64,000 nucleotides of DNA from Chloroflexota bacterium (GTDB taxonomy: Bacteria > Chloroflexota > Anaerolineae > Caldilineales > Caldilineaceae): the NCBI GenBank assembly GCA_003451595.1, contig DMDA01000101.1, forward strand, positions 69,754-133,753. The letters are read 5' to 3'. Positions 47,728-57,839 of the stretch are shown in pieces. How positions within the stretch are numbered: position 1 is the stretch's first letter; every line of letters starts with the position of its first letter. The position numbers and the translations under genes were made by a program. The notes below the pieces were generated by a model. That model saw nothing but the letters and a program-made list of their open reading frames with translations, did not search any database and was not told where the DNA came from.

Positions 47728-50526
47728 ATGACCGCCACAATGCTGGAAGCATGGATTCTGGAGAAGATTGAGCCACATCGCACCGCACCGTTGGTGATCG
47801 TGTGCGACCCGCAGCGCATGATTCAAAGCGGCGCCGTAGCGGTCGATGGCTGGGCGGAACGGCATGGCTTCACGGTGCTCTTCTGCACCGGTAACCTGGC
47901 GCTGCGCGAGATGTACGAGGCGATGCGCGACGACCCAGATGTGCGCACCCTGTTGGTCGACCGCAGCCGCACCCACGCCACAACGCCGCTCTTCTACCCC
48001 GATCTGGATGTTGCGGCTGGCCGGCGGCGCCAGTTGACGATAACCTTACGCGACTTTCTGATTGAGAAGACGGGCGACCCGACTTGGCCGCAAGCTGTCA
48101 ATATGCGCGAATACGCGCGCCTGCTACTCACCAATCTGCCCAACGTGCTCGCGGCGCACGCCCAGCTGCGCGCCGTGCGCGCTAGCGGTTTTTCGGACGC
48201 CGACCTGCACAAGATCATCATTGGGGCTGCGCTCGCCATCAACCCGTTCGGCAAGATCGCCGTCGGCGACATCCGGCGCATCGCACTGGAACATCACCAT
48301 ACGCTAGACGAACTCAAGCGCACCCTGCCGGAGGCAGCCATGGCAGCCTGGCGCAGTGCGCTGGCGAAGGTGCAAAAACCGTTCTGTGACCTTCTGGATG
48401 GCGATGCCCCCACGATCCTGCGCGCCTTCATCCTGGCGGCACTGCTAAAACAACATGGACTTGACCATCGCCTGCTGTTGAGCAATCTCGATCCGCAGTT
48501 GCACCTCTACCGCGACATCGATCCCGCCTTCCTGGATGAAGCGCTGCACGACCAGCTCGACGCCAACCCCGATCGCGTCGTCGCCGATGTGCGTGCGGTG
48601 GAGAGCTATCTGCTGGAAAGCGCAAGCGCGTTCGTGCTCTTGCTGCGCGACCAACTTCAGCTCGACGATCCTGAACACGCCCGCGCCGTGTTAGAGCGCG
48701 AACGTCTCTCACCACTGATCCGCAGCATGGCGCTCTTTTCGCTGTTGGTGGATCTGCTCACAACGCACAACCTCAAGTTTCATCGCGGCGTTCACCAACT
48801 GCTCCAGGCGCAAGACCGCCGCACCGACATGCTGGCGTTGCGCCGTCCTGACGAACAGTGGCTGACCCTGACCAACGTCTATGGCAAGGCAGTGACCACG
48901 TTCGAGGTGGTGACGCGGCTGGTGCAGAGCACCAGGAAACTCAAAGCCATAACGGACGACGCGCTGGAACTGGCGTTCTTTGACGAACTCTGGAACACAC
49001 ACCGGGTCAACCGCTTCGACTACTACGCCTCCGATCTGGAGCGCACGCTGCGCGTGGGCGCCTTGTTGCCGGTGACGCAGCGGCGGTTCTGGCCCGAGCT
49101 GGCGGTGCGCTGGGAGACTGCACGCCGCGAACTGAGCAGCGCACTCCAAGCCGCCAGCCAGATGATGGACGCAGTCAACCATCGCTTTCAGAACCTTTAC
49201 CGACGCCATTACGCCGATTGGATTCAACGCAGCGACGCCCCGGTCATCTTCACCCATCAGTTTCTCGACCGCATGCTCAAGGCGCACTGGGATGCACAGG
49301 GCGCGCGCCGAGCCGTCATCCTGATCTTCGACGGCATGCGCACCGACGCCTTCGACGAGTTTTTGCTACCCGTGCTCGAAGAGCGCTATCGAGTGATCGC
49401 CCGTCGTCCCGGCAGCGCCATTTTGCCGACAGAGACGCACCTGAGTCGCAAGGCAATTGCTGCCGGAACCCTGCCAGTACACTTCGCCGCCAACAGTGAG
49501 CTGGAACTGCTGAAACGCTGGCTTAAAACAACCTGGAATCTGTCGCCCACCTTCGAGGTGGTCAAGGACGACGACACAGTGGCGTCGGGGATGACGGTGC
49601 GTTATCGTTCCGAGCGGCTGGAGTACATCATCTTCAACTTCACCGACAAGAATCTCCACAACAACGACCAGGAACTGGCGCTGATCTACGACACCACCGT
49701 GCGCGAAATCATCCGTCAAGACGTACGCGGCGTGCTGCGCGACCTGCCCGACGATGCCCTGATCTTCGTGACCAGCGACCACGGCTTTGCGCCCGTCCCC
49801 CACAAAGCGCTGGCGCTGGATGCAAGCGTGGTGGCGGGGCCACAGGATGTCAAGTATCGCGTCGCGCGCACGCGCAAACGCGTCCCCGATGCACAGCAGC
49901 CGTCCGTGGTGGAGTTCGACGCGCGCACGCTGGCGATCCCGCTGACCGGCGCCGCCGGCGCGCCCGTGCATTCGATCCTCTTTCCGCGCCCGGGGCTGGC
50001 GCTGCAGCGCCCCAACGCCGCGTTCCGCCCCGACCGCTACACCCACGGCGGGCTGAGCATGGCCGAATGCTTTGTCCCGATGGTCGTGCTGGGGCCGCCG
50101 GACGCCCAACAGCCGCTGCTGCGCATCGAGCGCTTCGTGCAGAGCGGCGCCCTGCGCGAAGGCGAGCCAGTCACGCTGGAGCTGGCGCTGGCGCCCATGC
50201 GCATCGGCGCGGAGGAGCAGGTCATCACGATTGCCTTCAGCACGCCAGATATTGCACCGCGGCGTGAGTTGTTCGCAGGCCGGCCCGTCACCTACAGCAT
50301 GACCTGGATGCCGCCGCTGGGCGAGATCGACGACGCCGCACGCGCCTCTGGCGAGGTGCGCATCCCCGTGACCGCCATCGTGACCTGGGAGGAAGGCGAA
50401 CAGCGGCAGCGCGCAAGTCGCACGCTGGATGTTCGCGTCAAACTCGACCCCACGCGGCTGCGCCGCCGCGTCGATTCCAAGCTCGATCTGCTGGTGGGCA
50501 AGGTGCCGAAGGGACTGCAGGGATGA
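47728..50526 (+). CDS. pglZ: PglZ, BREX alkaline-phosphatase-superfamily protein
   Basis: 932 residues. The PglZ core of the alkaline phosphatase superfamily is visible: VILIFDGMRTDAFDEFLLP (first metal site, about residue 530-548), PTETHLSRKAIAAG (region of the nucleophile threonine or serine), and ALIFVTSDHGFAPV (third metal site, about residue 675-690). The N-terminal 500 residues are helical and BREX-specific. PglZ is the signature gene of BREX/Pgl phage resistance and acts with BrxC. It ends the first tight block of the operon; a 194-bp gap follows. Confidence 0.9.
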   Translation: MTATMLEAWILEKIEPHRTAPLVIVCDPQRMIQSGAVAVDGWAERHGFTVLFCTGNLALREMYEAMRDDPDVRTLLVDRSRTHATTPLFYPDLDVAAGRRRQLTITLRDFLIEKTGDPTWPQAVNMREYARLLLTNLPNVLAAHAQLRAVRASGFSDADLHKIIIGAALAINPFGKIAVGDIRRIALEHHHTLDELKRTLPEAAMAAWRSALAKVQKPFCDLLDGDAPTILRAFILAALLKQHGLDHRLLLSNLDPQLHLYRDIDPAFLDEALHDQLDANPDRVVADVRAVESYLLESASAFVLLLRDQLQLDDPEHARAVLERERLSPLIRSMALFSLLVDLLTTHNLKFHRGVHQLLQAQDRRTDMLALRRPDEQWLTLTNVYGKAVTTFEVVTRLVQSTRKLKAITDDALELAFFDELWNTHRVNRFDYYASDLERTLRVGALLPVTQRRFWPELAVRWETARRELSSALQAASQMMDAVNHRFQNLYRRHYADWIQRSDAPVIFTHQFLDRMLKAHWDAQGARRAVILIFDGMRTDAFDEFLLPVLEERYRVIARRPGSAILPTETHLSRKAIAAGTLPVHFAANSELELLKRWLKTTWNLSPTFEVVKDDDTVASGMTVRYRSERLEYIIFNFTDKNLHNNDQELALIYDTTVREIIRQDVRGVLRDLPDDALIFVTSDHGFAPVPHKALALDASVVAGPQDVKYRVARTRKRVPDAQQPSVVEFDARTLAIPLTGAAGAPVHSILFPRPGLALQRPNAAFRPDRYTHGGLSMAECFVPMVVLGPPDAQQPLLRIERFVQSGALREGEPVTLELALAPMRIGAEEQVITIAFSTPDIAPRRELFAGRPVTYSMTWMPPLGEIDDAARASGEVRIPVTAIVTWEEGEQRQRASRTLDVRVKLDPTRLRRRVDSKLDLLVGKVPKGLQG

Positions 50527-50624
50527 GTTCGGCGATGCCCTTGGCGGCTTAGGCAGAAACGGCGTCGCCGTGTGGCATGTGGAACAAGCACAGATGAATA
50601 CGGCAAGCATTCAATGCGATTTGG

Positions 50625-50655
50625 CACGACTTCGTGGACTTCAGCTGAAGTCGTG
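50625..50655. promoter_or_regulatory. Palindromic dyad between pglZ and the Avs-like gene
   Basis: GACTTCAG-CTGAAGTC is a perfect 16-bp palindrome (50637-50652), and cacgacttc at 50625-50633 can pair with gaagtcgtg at 50647-50655 as an alternative 9-bp stem. The site lies in the 194-bp gap before a gene of different base composition. It may be an operator of that gene or a weak terminator for the block before it. Confidence 0.55.
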
Positions 50656-50720
50656 TTTCTGCATACCGCGTGAACCGGCACCAGCCTCTGCACTATTGCG
50701 AAAAAAAGGCGAGGATGAGA

Positions 50721-53700
50721 ATGACCATTAACTGGCATGCGATCAGGAGTGTCAATGGGTCCCAGGCGCATGGGTTTGAAGAACTATGCGCCCAGCTTGC
50801 GCGCGCCGAATGCCCTGTCGATGCAAAATTCGTGCGAAAGGGCACTCCTGATGCTGGCGTCGAGTGTTATGTAGTGTTTCCTGACGGTAGCGAATGGGGA
50901 TGGCAAGCCAAGTACTTCGACAGCGTAGGCGATGCGCAGTGGGATCAACTCGATAAGTCTGTGAAGACTGCGCTTCATAAGCATCCGCGCCTGGTTCGCT
51001 ATTACATCTGTATCCCAATCGATCTGCCCGATGCTCGCAGCGAAGGGAGACGCTCCGCACAAGATCGATGGAGTGAACATGTTCAGAAATGGATAGGGTG
51101 GGGATGCGAACAAGGGCGTAGTCTAGAGTTCGTTTACTGGGGAAGTTCTGAATTGATCGAGCGGCTTTCGCAGCCTAGAAATATCGGTCGCCTGCGCTTC
51201 TGGTTCGATACGATTGGATTCGACCAAGAGTGGTTTGAGCGTCGCCTCAATGAGTCAATCAGTGCGGCTGGACCGCGATATACCCCGGAGATTCACGTTG
51301 ATCTGGCGATTGCTCAAGAATTTGAGACGTTTGGCCGTACAGAACGATTCGTTGACTCGCTGAAAGCAAAGGCGCGCATTATTCGCCAGGCACTTGATCA
51401 TTTGCGGTATCAAGCTAGACAGCGAGATGACTCACCTCTCGACCCGGCATTGAGTGTACTGGAGTCCTCAATCAGGACAGTTTTGCACCAGTTTGGATTA
51501 CTTGAGGTTGATGCATCGGGAGATCTTCCGTTTAGCAAGATACTTGACAGCATTGATGCAGTTGAGTCGCCACTGTGTGCGCTGGAGCAGTTGGTGATCG
51601 ACAAGGAGAGCGAGCACAATGCTCAATCATCCTCACAAAAAACCTCGCAGTTTCCACACCCCTATCGAATTAACCCGTTCGAGCATTTGCGCCGCCAAAT
51701 TTGGGACCTTAGACAGGCGCTAGGCGAGACGAGAAGTGTACTCAACCATGCCGTCGAAGTTGCCGGCAAAGATCTGATGATTCTGACAGGCCAGGCTGGC
51801 ACGGGCAAAACGCATCTCTTGTGCGACATTGCCAGGAATCGTATTCAAGAGGGCCGGCCCACCATTCTGTTGATGGGTCAACGCTTTGTGAATCTGAGCG
51901 ATCCCTGGACGCAGGTGCTGGAACAGTGTGATCTGCGAAGGTTTTCCGCAGATGAATTTGTGGGAGCGATTGAGGCAGCCGCTCAGGTAGCGAATTGTCG
52001 GGCGCTGGTAATGATTGACGCCCTAAACGAAGGGGCGGGGAGATCAGTCTGGCCGGTGAACCTCGCTGCGTTTTTAGCGCACCTTCGCAGGTCATCCTGG
52101 ATTGGCACTGTTCTTGCAGTGCGATCCTCGTTTGAAGCGCGCTTGATTCCAGAGACGACTCGCCAGCAAGCAATTTACATCGAACATAAAGGGTTCAACG
52201 AACGCGAATACGACGCAACACATACTTTTTTCGCTCACTACGGACTGGCGTTTCCAACCACCCCGCTTTTGGCGCCCGAATTTCGCAACCCTTTGTTCCT
52301 CAAAACCCTGTGCAAGGCGCTCAATACCAAAGGCGAACGAACACTCCCGCGAGGATTTCACGGTATTACTGCCATATTCGAGATGTATCTTGATGGGATC
52401 AATCAACGTCTGGCAAACGATCTTCGTTTCGATTCACGACATCGGCTCGTACACAGAGCGCTGAACAGTTTTGTCCAACAGTTTGTTGAAACCAACAAAC
52501 GTTGGCTTTCGTGGCAAAAAGCCGAGGCCCTGGTAAACGAACTCCTTCCAGGCCGTGACAGCGAGAGTTCTTTGTATCAGGCACTAGTCTCTGAAGGCGT
52601 CTTGGTCGAGGAAGGCTCCCTGTCAAGTAAATCAGACGACGAAGAAGTCGTTTTCTTGGCATACGAGCGGTTTGCCGATCACCTGATCGCTAAGTTGTTG
52701 CTGGATAGATTTCTTGATCCTGCTGAGCCTGAAGCTGCGTTTGATTCTGGTGGGGGATTGGCATATTTATGCGATCCCAAAGTATACACTCCATCTGGTC
52801 TTCTTGAAGCCCTCTGCATTCAGGTCCCAGAACGAGTTGGACGGGAATTGACCGCGCTTGCTCCGGATATTGCCAGGCGTCATTCCATTGGTGATGCTTT
52901 CCGGCAAAGTATTATCTGGCGTAGGCTAGACGCATTTTCCGCGGAAACTCGTGGGCAGATGCAGCGCTTCATCCAGAACCGGTATCAATTAGGCGAAACC
53001 CTGGATGCCCTTCTTACCGTTGCCACCCTACCTGAACATCCGCTGAACGCAGACTACCTTGATCAACAACTGCGCCGAGATTCGATGCCTCAGCGAGACT
53101 CATGGTGGAGCACTTACCTTCATCGTGCGTGGAGCACACAAGGCGCTGTGGACAGACTGGTTGAATGGGCCTGGCAGATAGCTCCCAATCAAAATCTTGA
53201 TGGTGACTCGGTCGAACTATGCGCCGTTTCATTGGCATGGATGCTCTCCACTCCAAACCGCTTCTTGCGAGACCGAGCGACCAAGGCTCTCGTAAGCCTC
53301 CTGACAGGATACTTCAATGTAGCAGAAAAACTCGTTGCACGCTTCGCTGACGTCGACGACCTTTATATCCGTGAACGAATCTTTGCAGTTGCATATGGTA
53401 TTTGCATGCGCAGCCAGAATGTCGCTGTCATCGGACGGTTAGCTAAACTGGTCTACGATCTGGTATTTGCGGCTGGTGAGCCTCCTGCCCATATCCTGTT
53501 GAGAGATTATGCACGTGGTGTGATTGAGCGTGCACTTTATCTGAAGGCTGACATTCAGGTGGATGAAACGCTCATCCGCCCACCTTACAGAAGCCATTGG
53601 CCTGCAATACCCACTGAAGATGAAATCGAGCAACTGTTTCCTAAAGATGAAGACGTCGCATGGAATAGCAGCGACACAGCCTGGTCAAAGAATCGAATTC

Positions 53701-55112
53701 GTCGGTCGGTTATGAGCGATGACTTTGCCTGGTATGTGATCGGCACAAATTCCGGGCGAATCAACTGGACATCATTGCGCATCGACGAACCAATATCTTC
53801 TGGAGCCAGCCAGGCGCAAACCGTCGCTTTCGACGCATTAGAGTCAACGCACACTACGGCTCACATTCGCCAACTGAACGAGTTGCTAACGGTTACAAAC
53901 TCTAGCGAAGATAGAGAGCCGCAGCGATTCGACCTTTCCGTGATTCAACGCTATGTAGTCATGCGAGTATTCGATCTCGGCTGGACTACAGACCGATTCG
54001 GGGAGTTCGATCGCTTTTATATTAGGCATAGCGGCCGGGAAGCATCAAAACCTGAGCGGATGGGCAAGAAATACCAGTGGATTGCCTATCATGAGATCAT
54101 GGCGCTGGTGGCTGACCACTTCCAATTCCGAGATGACCAAATCGCTGATACCTACGAGGGTCCCTGGCAGGATAGGTTCCGCGATATCGATCCATCGTGT
54201 ACGTTGCGGTGCATACCTGGAGGAACATCCTGGGATTCTCATCAAACGGCGTGGTGGGCGGAAGCTCGATATGACTGGTGGACCGCTCAACCAGAACCTG
54301 TTGCCTGGACATCTGATCATAGCGATCTGCCTGCCATCAAGGATTTACTCAGAGTTGTTTGGCCCAACGACGGCTCACAATGGCTGAACCTCTGCGGGTA
54401 CTTTCACTGGAAGCGACCGACGCCAGCAGACAAAGAAGATACTGAGATAGAGCGGCGCGATCTCTGGTATATATGCACAGGCTATCTTATCCTATTGACG
54501 GATGTCGATGCCTTTATTGAATGGTCACAAACAGTAGATTTCTGGGGACGGTGGATGCCTGAGCCTGCTCAGCTATCTGGTGTCTATCTGGGCGAGATCG
54601 GATGGTCGCCTGCATACCGATATTTCCAGCACCCATATTTCGGCGACGAGGGGTGGACAACTCCAGCCAAAGAATGCCCTGTGAAAATACGAGTGGCTGC
54701 CAGCGAATATCTGTGTGAAAGTGGTGGATTCGACTGTTCGATCGATGACACCTATAAGCTCCGAATTCCTTCAGTTGATCTGCTTGAAGGCCTTGGTTTG
54801 AAGTGGAGCGGGCAAGCCGCTGACTATGTCAATTCTGATGGCCAGGTTTTGGTATTCGACCCAACTGCCCATTTGCCAGGTCCGGATGCCTTGCTAATAC
54901 GAGAGGATTTGTTTCAAGAATATCTTGCACAAGCAGGCTTGACCATCTGTTGGGTAGTGCTAGGAGAGAAACGAGTTCTTGGTCCTGGGATCGACGCAAG
55001 CTACTTCGAATCGCTGCGACTCACCGGAACCTATACACTAAGGAATTCCGCAATCGATGGCAACATGCGATATTCGACACCGATAGATACTTCAGGAGCA
55101 AGCCAGGATTGA
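50721..55112 (+). CDS. Avs-like STAND NTPase with N-terminal restriction-nuclease-type domain
   Basis: 1463 residues from the ATG at 50721 (GAGG six bases upstream). Residues 18-120 look like a PD-(D/E)xK nuclease of the Mrr/Cap4 kind: HGFEELCAQLARAE, PDAGVE (D44, E48) and WGWQAKYF (Q62, K64). The P-loop is LTGQAGTGKTHLL (about 354-366), Walker B LVMIDALNEG (about 428-437), and the C-terminal 800 residues are repeat-like and helical with many Trp. This matches antiviral Avs/STAND proteins, which bind a phage protein by the C-terminal part, oligomerise and release the nuclease. GC content is near 48% versus 60-78% around it, so it was probably acquired separately. Confidence 0.75.
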   Translation: MTINWHAIRSVNGSQAHGFEELCAQLARAECPVDAKFVRKGTPDAGVECYVVFPDGSEWGWQAKYFDSVGDAQWDQLDKSVKTALHKHPRLVRYYICIPIDLPDARSEGRRSAQDRWSEHVQKWIGWGCEQGRSLEFVYWGSSELIERLSQPRNIGRLRFWFDTIGFDQEWFERRLNESISAAGPRYTPEIHVDLAIAQEFETFGRTERFVDSLKAKARIIRQALDHLRYQARQRDDSPLDPALSVLESSIRTVLHQFGLLEVDASGDLPFSKILDSIDAVESPLCALEQLVIDKESEHNAQSSSQKTSQFPHPYRINPFEHLRRQIWDLRQALGETRSVLNHAVEVAGKDLMILTGQAGTGKTHLLCDIARNRIQEGRPTILLMGQRFVNLSDPWTQVLEQCDLRRFSADEFVGAIEAAAQVANCRALVMIDALNEGAGRSVWPVNLAAFLAHLRRSSWIGTVLAVRSSFEARLIPETTRQQAIYIEHKGFNEREYDATHTFFAHYGLAFPTTPLLAPEFRNPLFLKTLCKALNTKGERTLPRGFHGITAIFEMYLDGINQRLANDLRFDSRHRLVHRALNSFVQQFVETNKRWLSWQKAEALVNELLPGRDSESSLYQALVSEGVLVEEGSLSSKSDDEEVVFLAYERFADHLIAKLLLDRFLDPAEPEAAFDSGGGLAYLCDPKVYTPSGLLEALCIQVPERVGRELTALAPDIARRHSIGDAFRQSIIWRRLDAFSAETRGQMQRFIQNRYQLGETLDALLTVATLPEHPLNADYLDQQLRRDSMPQRDSWWSTYLHRAWSTQGAVDRLVEWAWQIAPNQNLDGDSVELCAVSLAWMLSTPNRFLRDRATKALVSLLTGYFNVAEKLVARFADVDDLYIRERIFAVAYGICMRSQNVAVIGRLAKLVYDLVFAAGEPPAHILLRDYARGVIERALYLKADIQVDETLIRPPYRSHWPAIPTEDEIEQLFPKDEDVAWNSSDTAWSKNRIRRSVMSDDFAWYVIGTNSGRINWTSLRIDEPISSGASQAQTVAFDALESTHTTAHIRQLNELLTVTNSSEDREPQRFDLSVIQRYVVMRVFDLGWTTDRFGEFDRFYIRHSGREASKPERMGKKYQWIAYHEIMALVADHFQFRDDQIADTYEGPWQDRFRDIDPSCTLRCIPGGTSWDSHQTAWWAEARYDWWTAQPEPVAWTSDHSDLPAIKDLLRVVWPNDGSQWLNLCGYFHWKRPTPADKEDTEIERRDLWYICTGYLILLTDVDAFIEWSQTVDFWGRWMPEPAQLSGVYLGEIGWSPAYRYFQHPYFGDEGWTTPAKECPVKIRVAASEYLCESGGFDCSIDDTYKLRIPSVDLLEGLGLKWSGQAADYVNSDGQVLVFDPTAHLPGPDALLIREDLFQEYLAQAGLTICWVVLGEKRVLGPGIDASYFESLRLTGTYTLRNSAIDGNMRYSTPIDTSGASQD

Positions 55113-55191
55113 AGCCTTGCACTTTTAATCATATTTTCCAAGCCGGATTGTGGAGTCATTTCGACCGTTTGAATTAGGAGCATGCATCCCA

Positions 55192-57735
55192 ATGCCCAAA
55201 CGCAAACCCACCACCCACCAACCCACCCTCTACCACAAACCCGTGCCCACCATGCCGGAGGGCTACTACTCCTCCGGCCCCAACCCGAACCTGGGCAAAT
55301 TCGTCGCCGAGCACGCCAAGCCCTATGACCCGGCTACCGACACGTACAACGTGCCGCCCTTCGACAAGCCGATCACCACGACCAAGGCGACGGCGATCTA
55401 CAACATGCACACCTACTGGTCGAAGAAGCCCCACGACGCCATCCGCCAGTACATCCGCCACTACACCCAGCCGGGCGACCTGGTGCTCGACCCCTTCTGC
55501 GGCAGCGGCGGCACGGCGCTGGCAGCGCTGATGGAGGGCCGCGCCGCCATCGCCATCGACCTCTCGCCGGCGGCCACCTTCATTACCAAGAACTACTGCA
55601 CGCCGGTGGACGTGGCTGAGCTGGAGCGCGCCTTTGCCGAGCTGGAGGCGAAGGTCAAGCCGGAGATGGAGTGGCTCTATGAGACGCGCTGCGACCGCTG
55701 CGACGGCCGCGCGCTGACGAGCTACACCGTCTATTCGCAGGTCTTTCGCTGTGAGCGCTGCCTGGCGGAGGTTCCGCTCTTCGACTGTGTGGAGGTGCAA
55801 AGCACGACGCTGGCCGGCAAGCCCAAGACGATCAGCGCCTGCCCGCACTGCTACGCCGCCGGCGTGGTCGAGGAGATCAGCACGCGCAGCAGCGCCAAGC
55901 TGGGCGCCGTGCCCGTGCTGGTGAGCTACGAATGCCAGGAAGGCTGCAAGCCCAAGCGCGGCGAGCGCCGCCACAATGACCCCGACGCCAAGAAGCGGCG
56001 CTTTTTCGAGGAATACGACCTGGGCAAGCTGGCGGAGATCGAGGCAAAACCGATCCCCTACTGGACGCCGCCGCACCGCATGATGAACGTCGCATCAGAC
56101 ACCGAACCGTGGGGCGACGAATGGCGACCGGGGCGCAACTTCCGCACGGTGGCGGAGTTGTTCACGAAGCGGAATTTGTGGGCGCTGGCGTTGTTGGCAC
56201 ATTTCATCCGTCGACTCAACTATAGTAATGGAAACGTGCAAGATCAGCTTCGATTGGCATTCAGCGGGACAATCTTGAATGTGTCAAGAATGCTCAAACA
56301 AAGTGAGCAGTGGGGCGGTGCGCTTCAGATGGGCACCTACTATATGCCGCAGATCAGCCGTGAGTCACCTGTGTTCATTGGTTTTGACTACAAGTACCGA
56401 GATGTGAAACGGGGACTTGATGCTATTGGTTCGATTATTACAGAACCGAATGTTCTCATCTCCACTCAATCTGCGACTGCACTCGGCGAGATCGATTCTG
56501 ATAGCATCGACTACATATTCACCGACCCGCCCTACGCTGACAAAGTGCAGTATGGTGAGTTGAACTTTATTTGGGAAGCATGGCTCGACTTGCAGCCTCG
56601 CTGGCACGATGCCGAAATCATCGTAAATAAGACACGCGGTCTGTCTGACACCGAATGGGCAAACTCGATGAGTAACGCTCTGCGCGAGTGTTTCCGAGTA
56701 TTGAAGCCTAATCGGTGGCTATCACTGTGCTATCACGATACCAGCGAGGGAACATGGGCATTAGTCCAAGATATAATGGCTGACATAGGGTTTATTCCTG
56801 AAACTATCGGAGATACCCTGTTCATCGATACCGGTCAGAAATCCTACAATCAGTTGATGGCCGACAAAGTCACCAAGCGCGACCTGGTGATCAACTTCCG
56901 CAAGCCGCGCCCCGGCGAGACTGGCGCGGTCGTGCTCACCGGCGACGAGGATGCCGCCGCCTTCGCCGACAAGGCGCGCGCCATCCTGGTCGAGGCGCTG
57001 GAAGCGCACCCCGGCAGCCCCGCCGACCGCCTCTACGACATCCTCGTCTCGCGCATGGTGCGCCGCGGCGAGTTCGAGCGCCACAACTTCCAGGCGCTGC
57101 TCGAATCGGTGGCCGAACCGGTGCGCGAGGCGCTGATGCAGGAACTCTTCACCCCGCGCCCGCCTGATCTCTTTGGCCAGCACGCGCAGGTGCGCTGGTA
57201 TCTGCGCGCCACCGCCGACGACCTGGACGACGCCGAACGCACGCGCGAGGAAGCCGCCGCCGCGCGGCTGGAAGCCTATATGCGCAGCGCGATCGACTAC
57301 ACTGCGCCCGCCGGCGCCGACGCGGGCGTCCACTACTCCGACCTCTTCGAGCACTACCTGCCCGTCAAGGAAAAGCCGCGGCGTCTGCTGCAGGAGTGGC
57401 TGCCCGAATTCTTCTTCAAGACCGCCGACGGCGCCTGGCGGCCCCCGCTCACCGCCGAGGAGCGGGCGCAGAAGCAGGCATTGCGCGCCGGCGGCAGCCT
57501 GCGCCGCATCAAGCGCTTCGTCCACGCGCTGGAGCAGGGCGTCCCGCCCGCGCCGCGCGACCTGCCCGCGTCGCTCGCCGACGCCGCCGACTGGATCCGC
57601 CAGTGTCGTCGCGCCGGCCTCTATCGCTACGGGCGGGCGATCTACGAACGCGGCGGCTTCGACTTCGCCAACCTCCACGCCGAGGCGCAGGCCGAGGTAG
57701 AGGAGGATTATCAGATCTGCGTACGGCGGAGCTAA
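55192..57735 (+). CDS. Zn-ribbon DNA methyltransferase in the PglX position (DUF1156-like)
   Basis: 847 residues from the ATG at 55192. Motif I DPFCGSGGTALAAL (100-113) and catalytic motif IV TDPPYADKVQYGE (DPPY at 445-448) define an amino-methyltransferase, most likely adenine-specific. Between them are zinc-ribbon cysteine pairs (CDRCDG, CERC, CPHC, and C in YECQEGCKP). The C-terminal 280 residues are helical and charged. BREX type 3 carries a comparable PglXI enzyme instead of PglX, so this enzyme probably marks host DNA. The middle 650 bases are much AT-richer than both ends (see findings). A classical Eco57I-like PglX is absent from the window. Confidence 0.8.
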   Translation: MPKRKPTTHQPTLYHKPVPTMPEGYYSSGPNPNLGKFVAEHAKPYDPATDTYNVPPFDKPITTTKATAIYNMHTYWSKKPHDAIRQYIRHYTQPGDLVLDPFCGSGGTALAALMEGRAAIAIDLSPAATFITKNYCTPVDVAELERAFAELEAKVKPEMEWLYETRCDRCDGRALTSYTVYSQVFRCERCLAEVPLFDCVEVQSTTLAGKPKTISACPHCYAAGVVEEISTRSSAKLGAVPVLVSYECQEGCKPKRGERRHNDPDAKKRRFFEEYDLGKLAEIEAKPIPYWTPPHRMMNVASDTEPWGDEWRPGRNFRTVAELFTKRNLWALALLAHFIRRLNYSNGNVQDQLRLAFSGTILNVSRMLKQSEQWGGALQMGTYYMPQISRESPVFIGFDYKYRDVKRGLDAIGSIITEPNVLISTQSATALGEIDSDSIDYIFTDPPYADKVQYGELNFIWEAWLDLQPRWHDAEIIVNKTRGLSDTEWANSMSNALRECFRVLKPNRWLSLCYHDTSEGTWALVQDIMADIGFIPETIGDTLFIDTGQKSYNQLMADKVTKRDLVINFRKPRPGETGAVVLTGDEDAAAFADKARAILVEALEAHPGSPADRLYDILVSRMVRRGEFERHNFQALLESVAEPVREALMQELFTPRPPDLFGQHAQVRWYLRATADDLDDAERTREEAAAARLEAYMRSAIDYTAPAGADAGVHYSDLFEHYLPVKEKPRRLLQEWLPEFFFKTADGAWRPPLTAEERAQKQALRAGGSLRRIKRFVHALEQGVPPAPRDLPASLADAADWIRQCRRAGLYRYGRAIYERGGFDFANLHAEAQAEVEEDYQICVRRS

Positions 57736-57773
57736 GCAGCCTCATAACACCCGGTCTGATCGCTGCAAACGGT

Positions 57774-57821
57774 TTGCTTGCTTGCGCTCCGTTCCAGTAT
57801 ACTGCGTACAATGTGTACGCA
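57774..57821 (+). promoter_or_regulatory. Toxin-antitoxin promoter with palindromic operator
   Basis: TTGCTT (57774-57779) and TATACT (57798-57803) with an 18-bp spacer form a promoter. The perfect palindrome TGCGTACA-ATG-TGTACGCA (57803-57821) starts at the end of the -10 box, the classic place for repression by a Phd/YefM-type antitoxin. Confidence 0.8.
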
Positions 57822-57839
57822 AATTGCCAGGAGGATGCC

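Noticed and set aside
50721..55112. Considered the 1463-residue protein as the BREX PglX or a second BrxC
   Set aside because: It has no methyltransferase NPPY/DPPY motif and its ATPase is of the STAND kind with a nuclease-like N-terminus, unlike BrxC.
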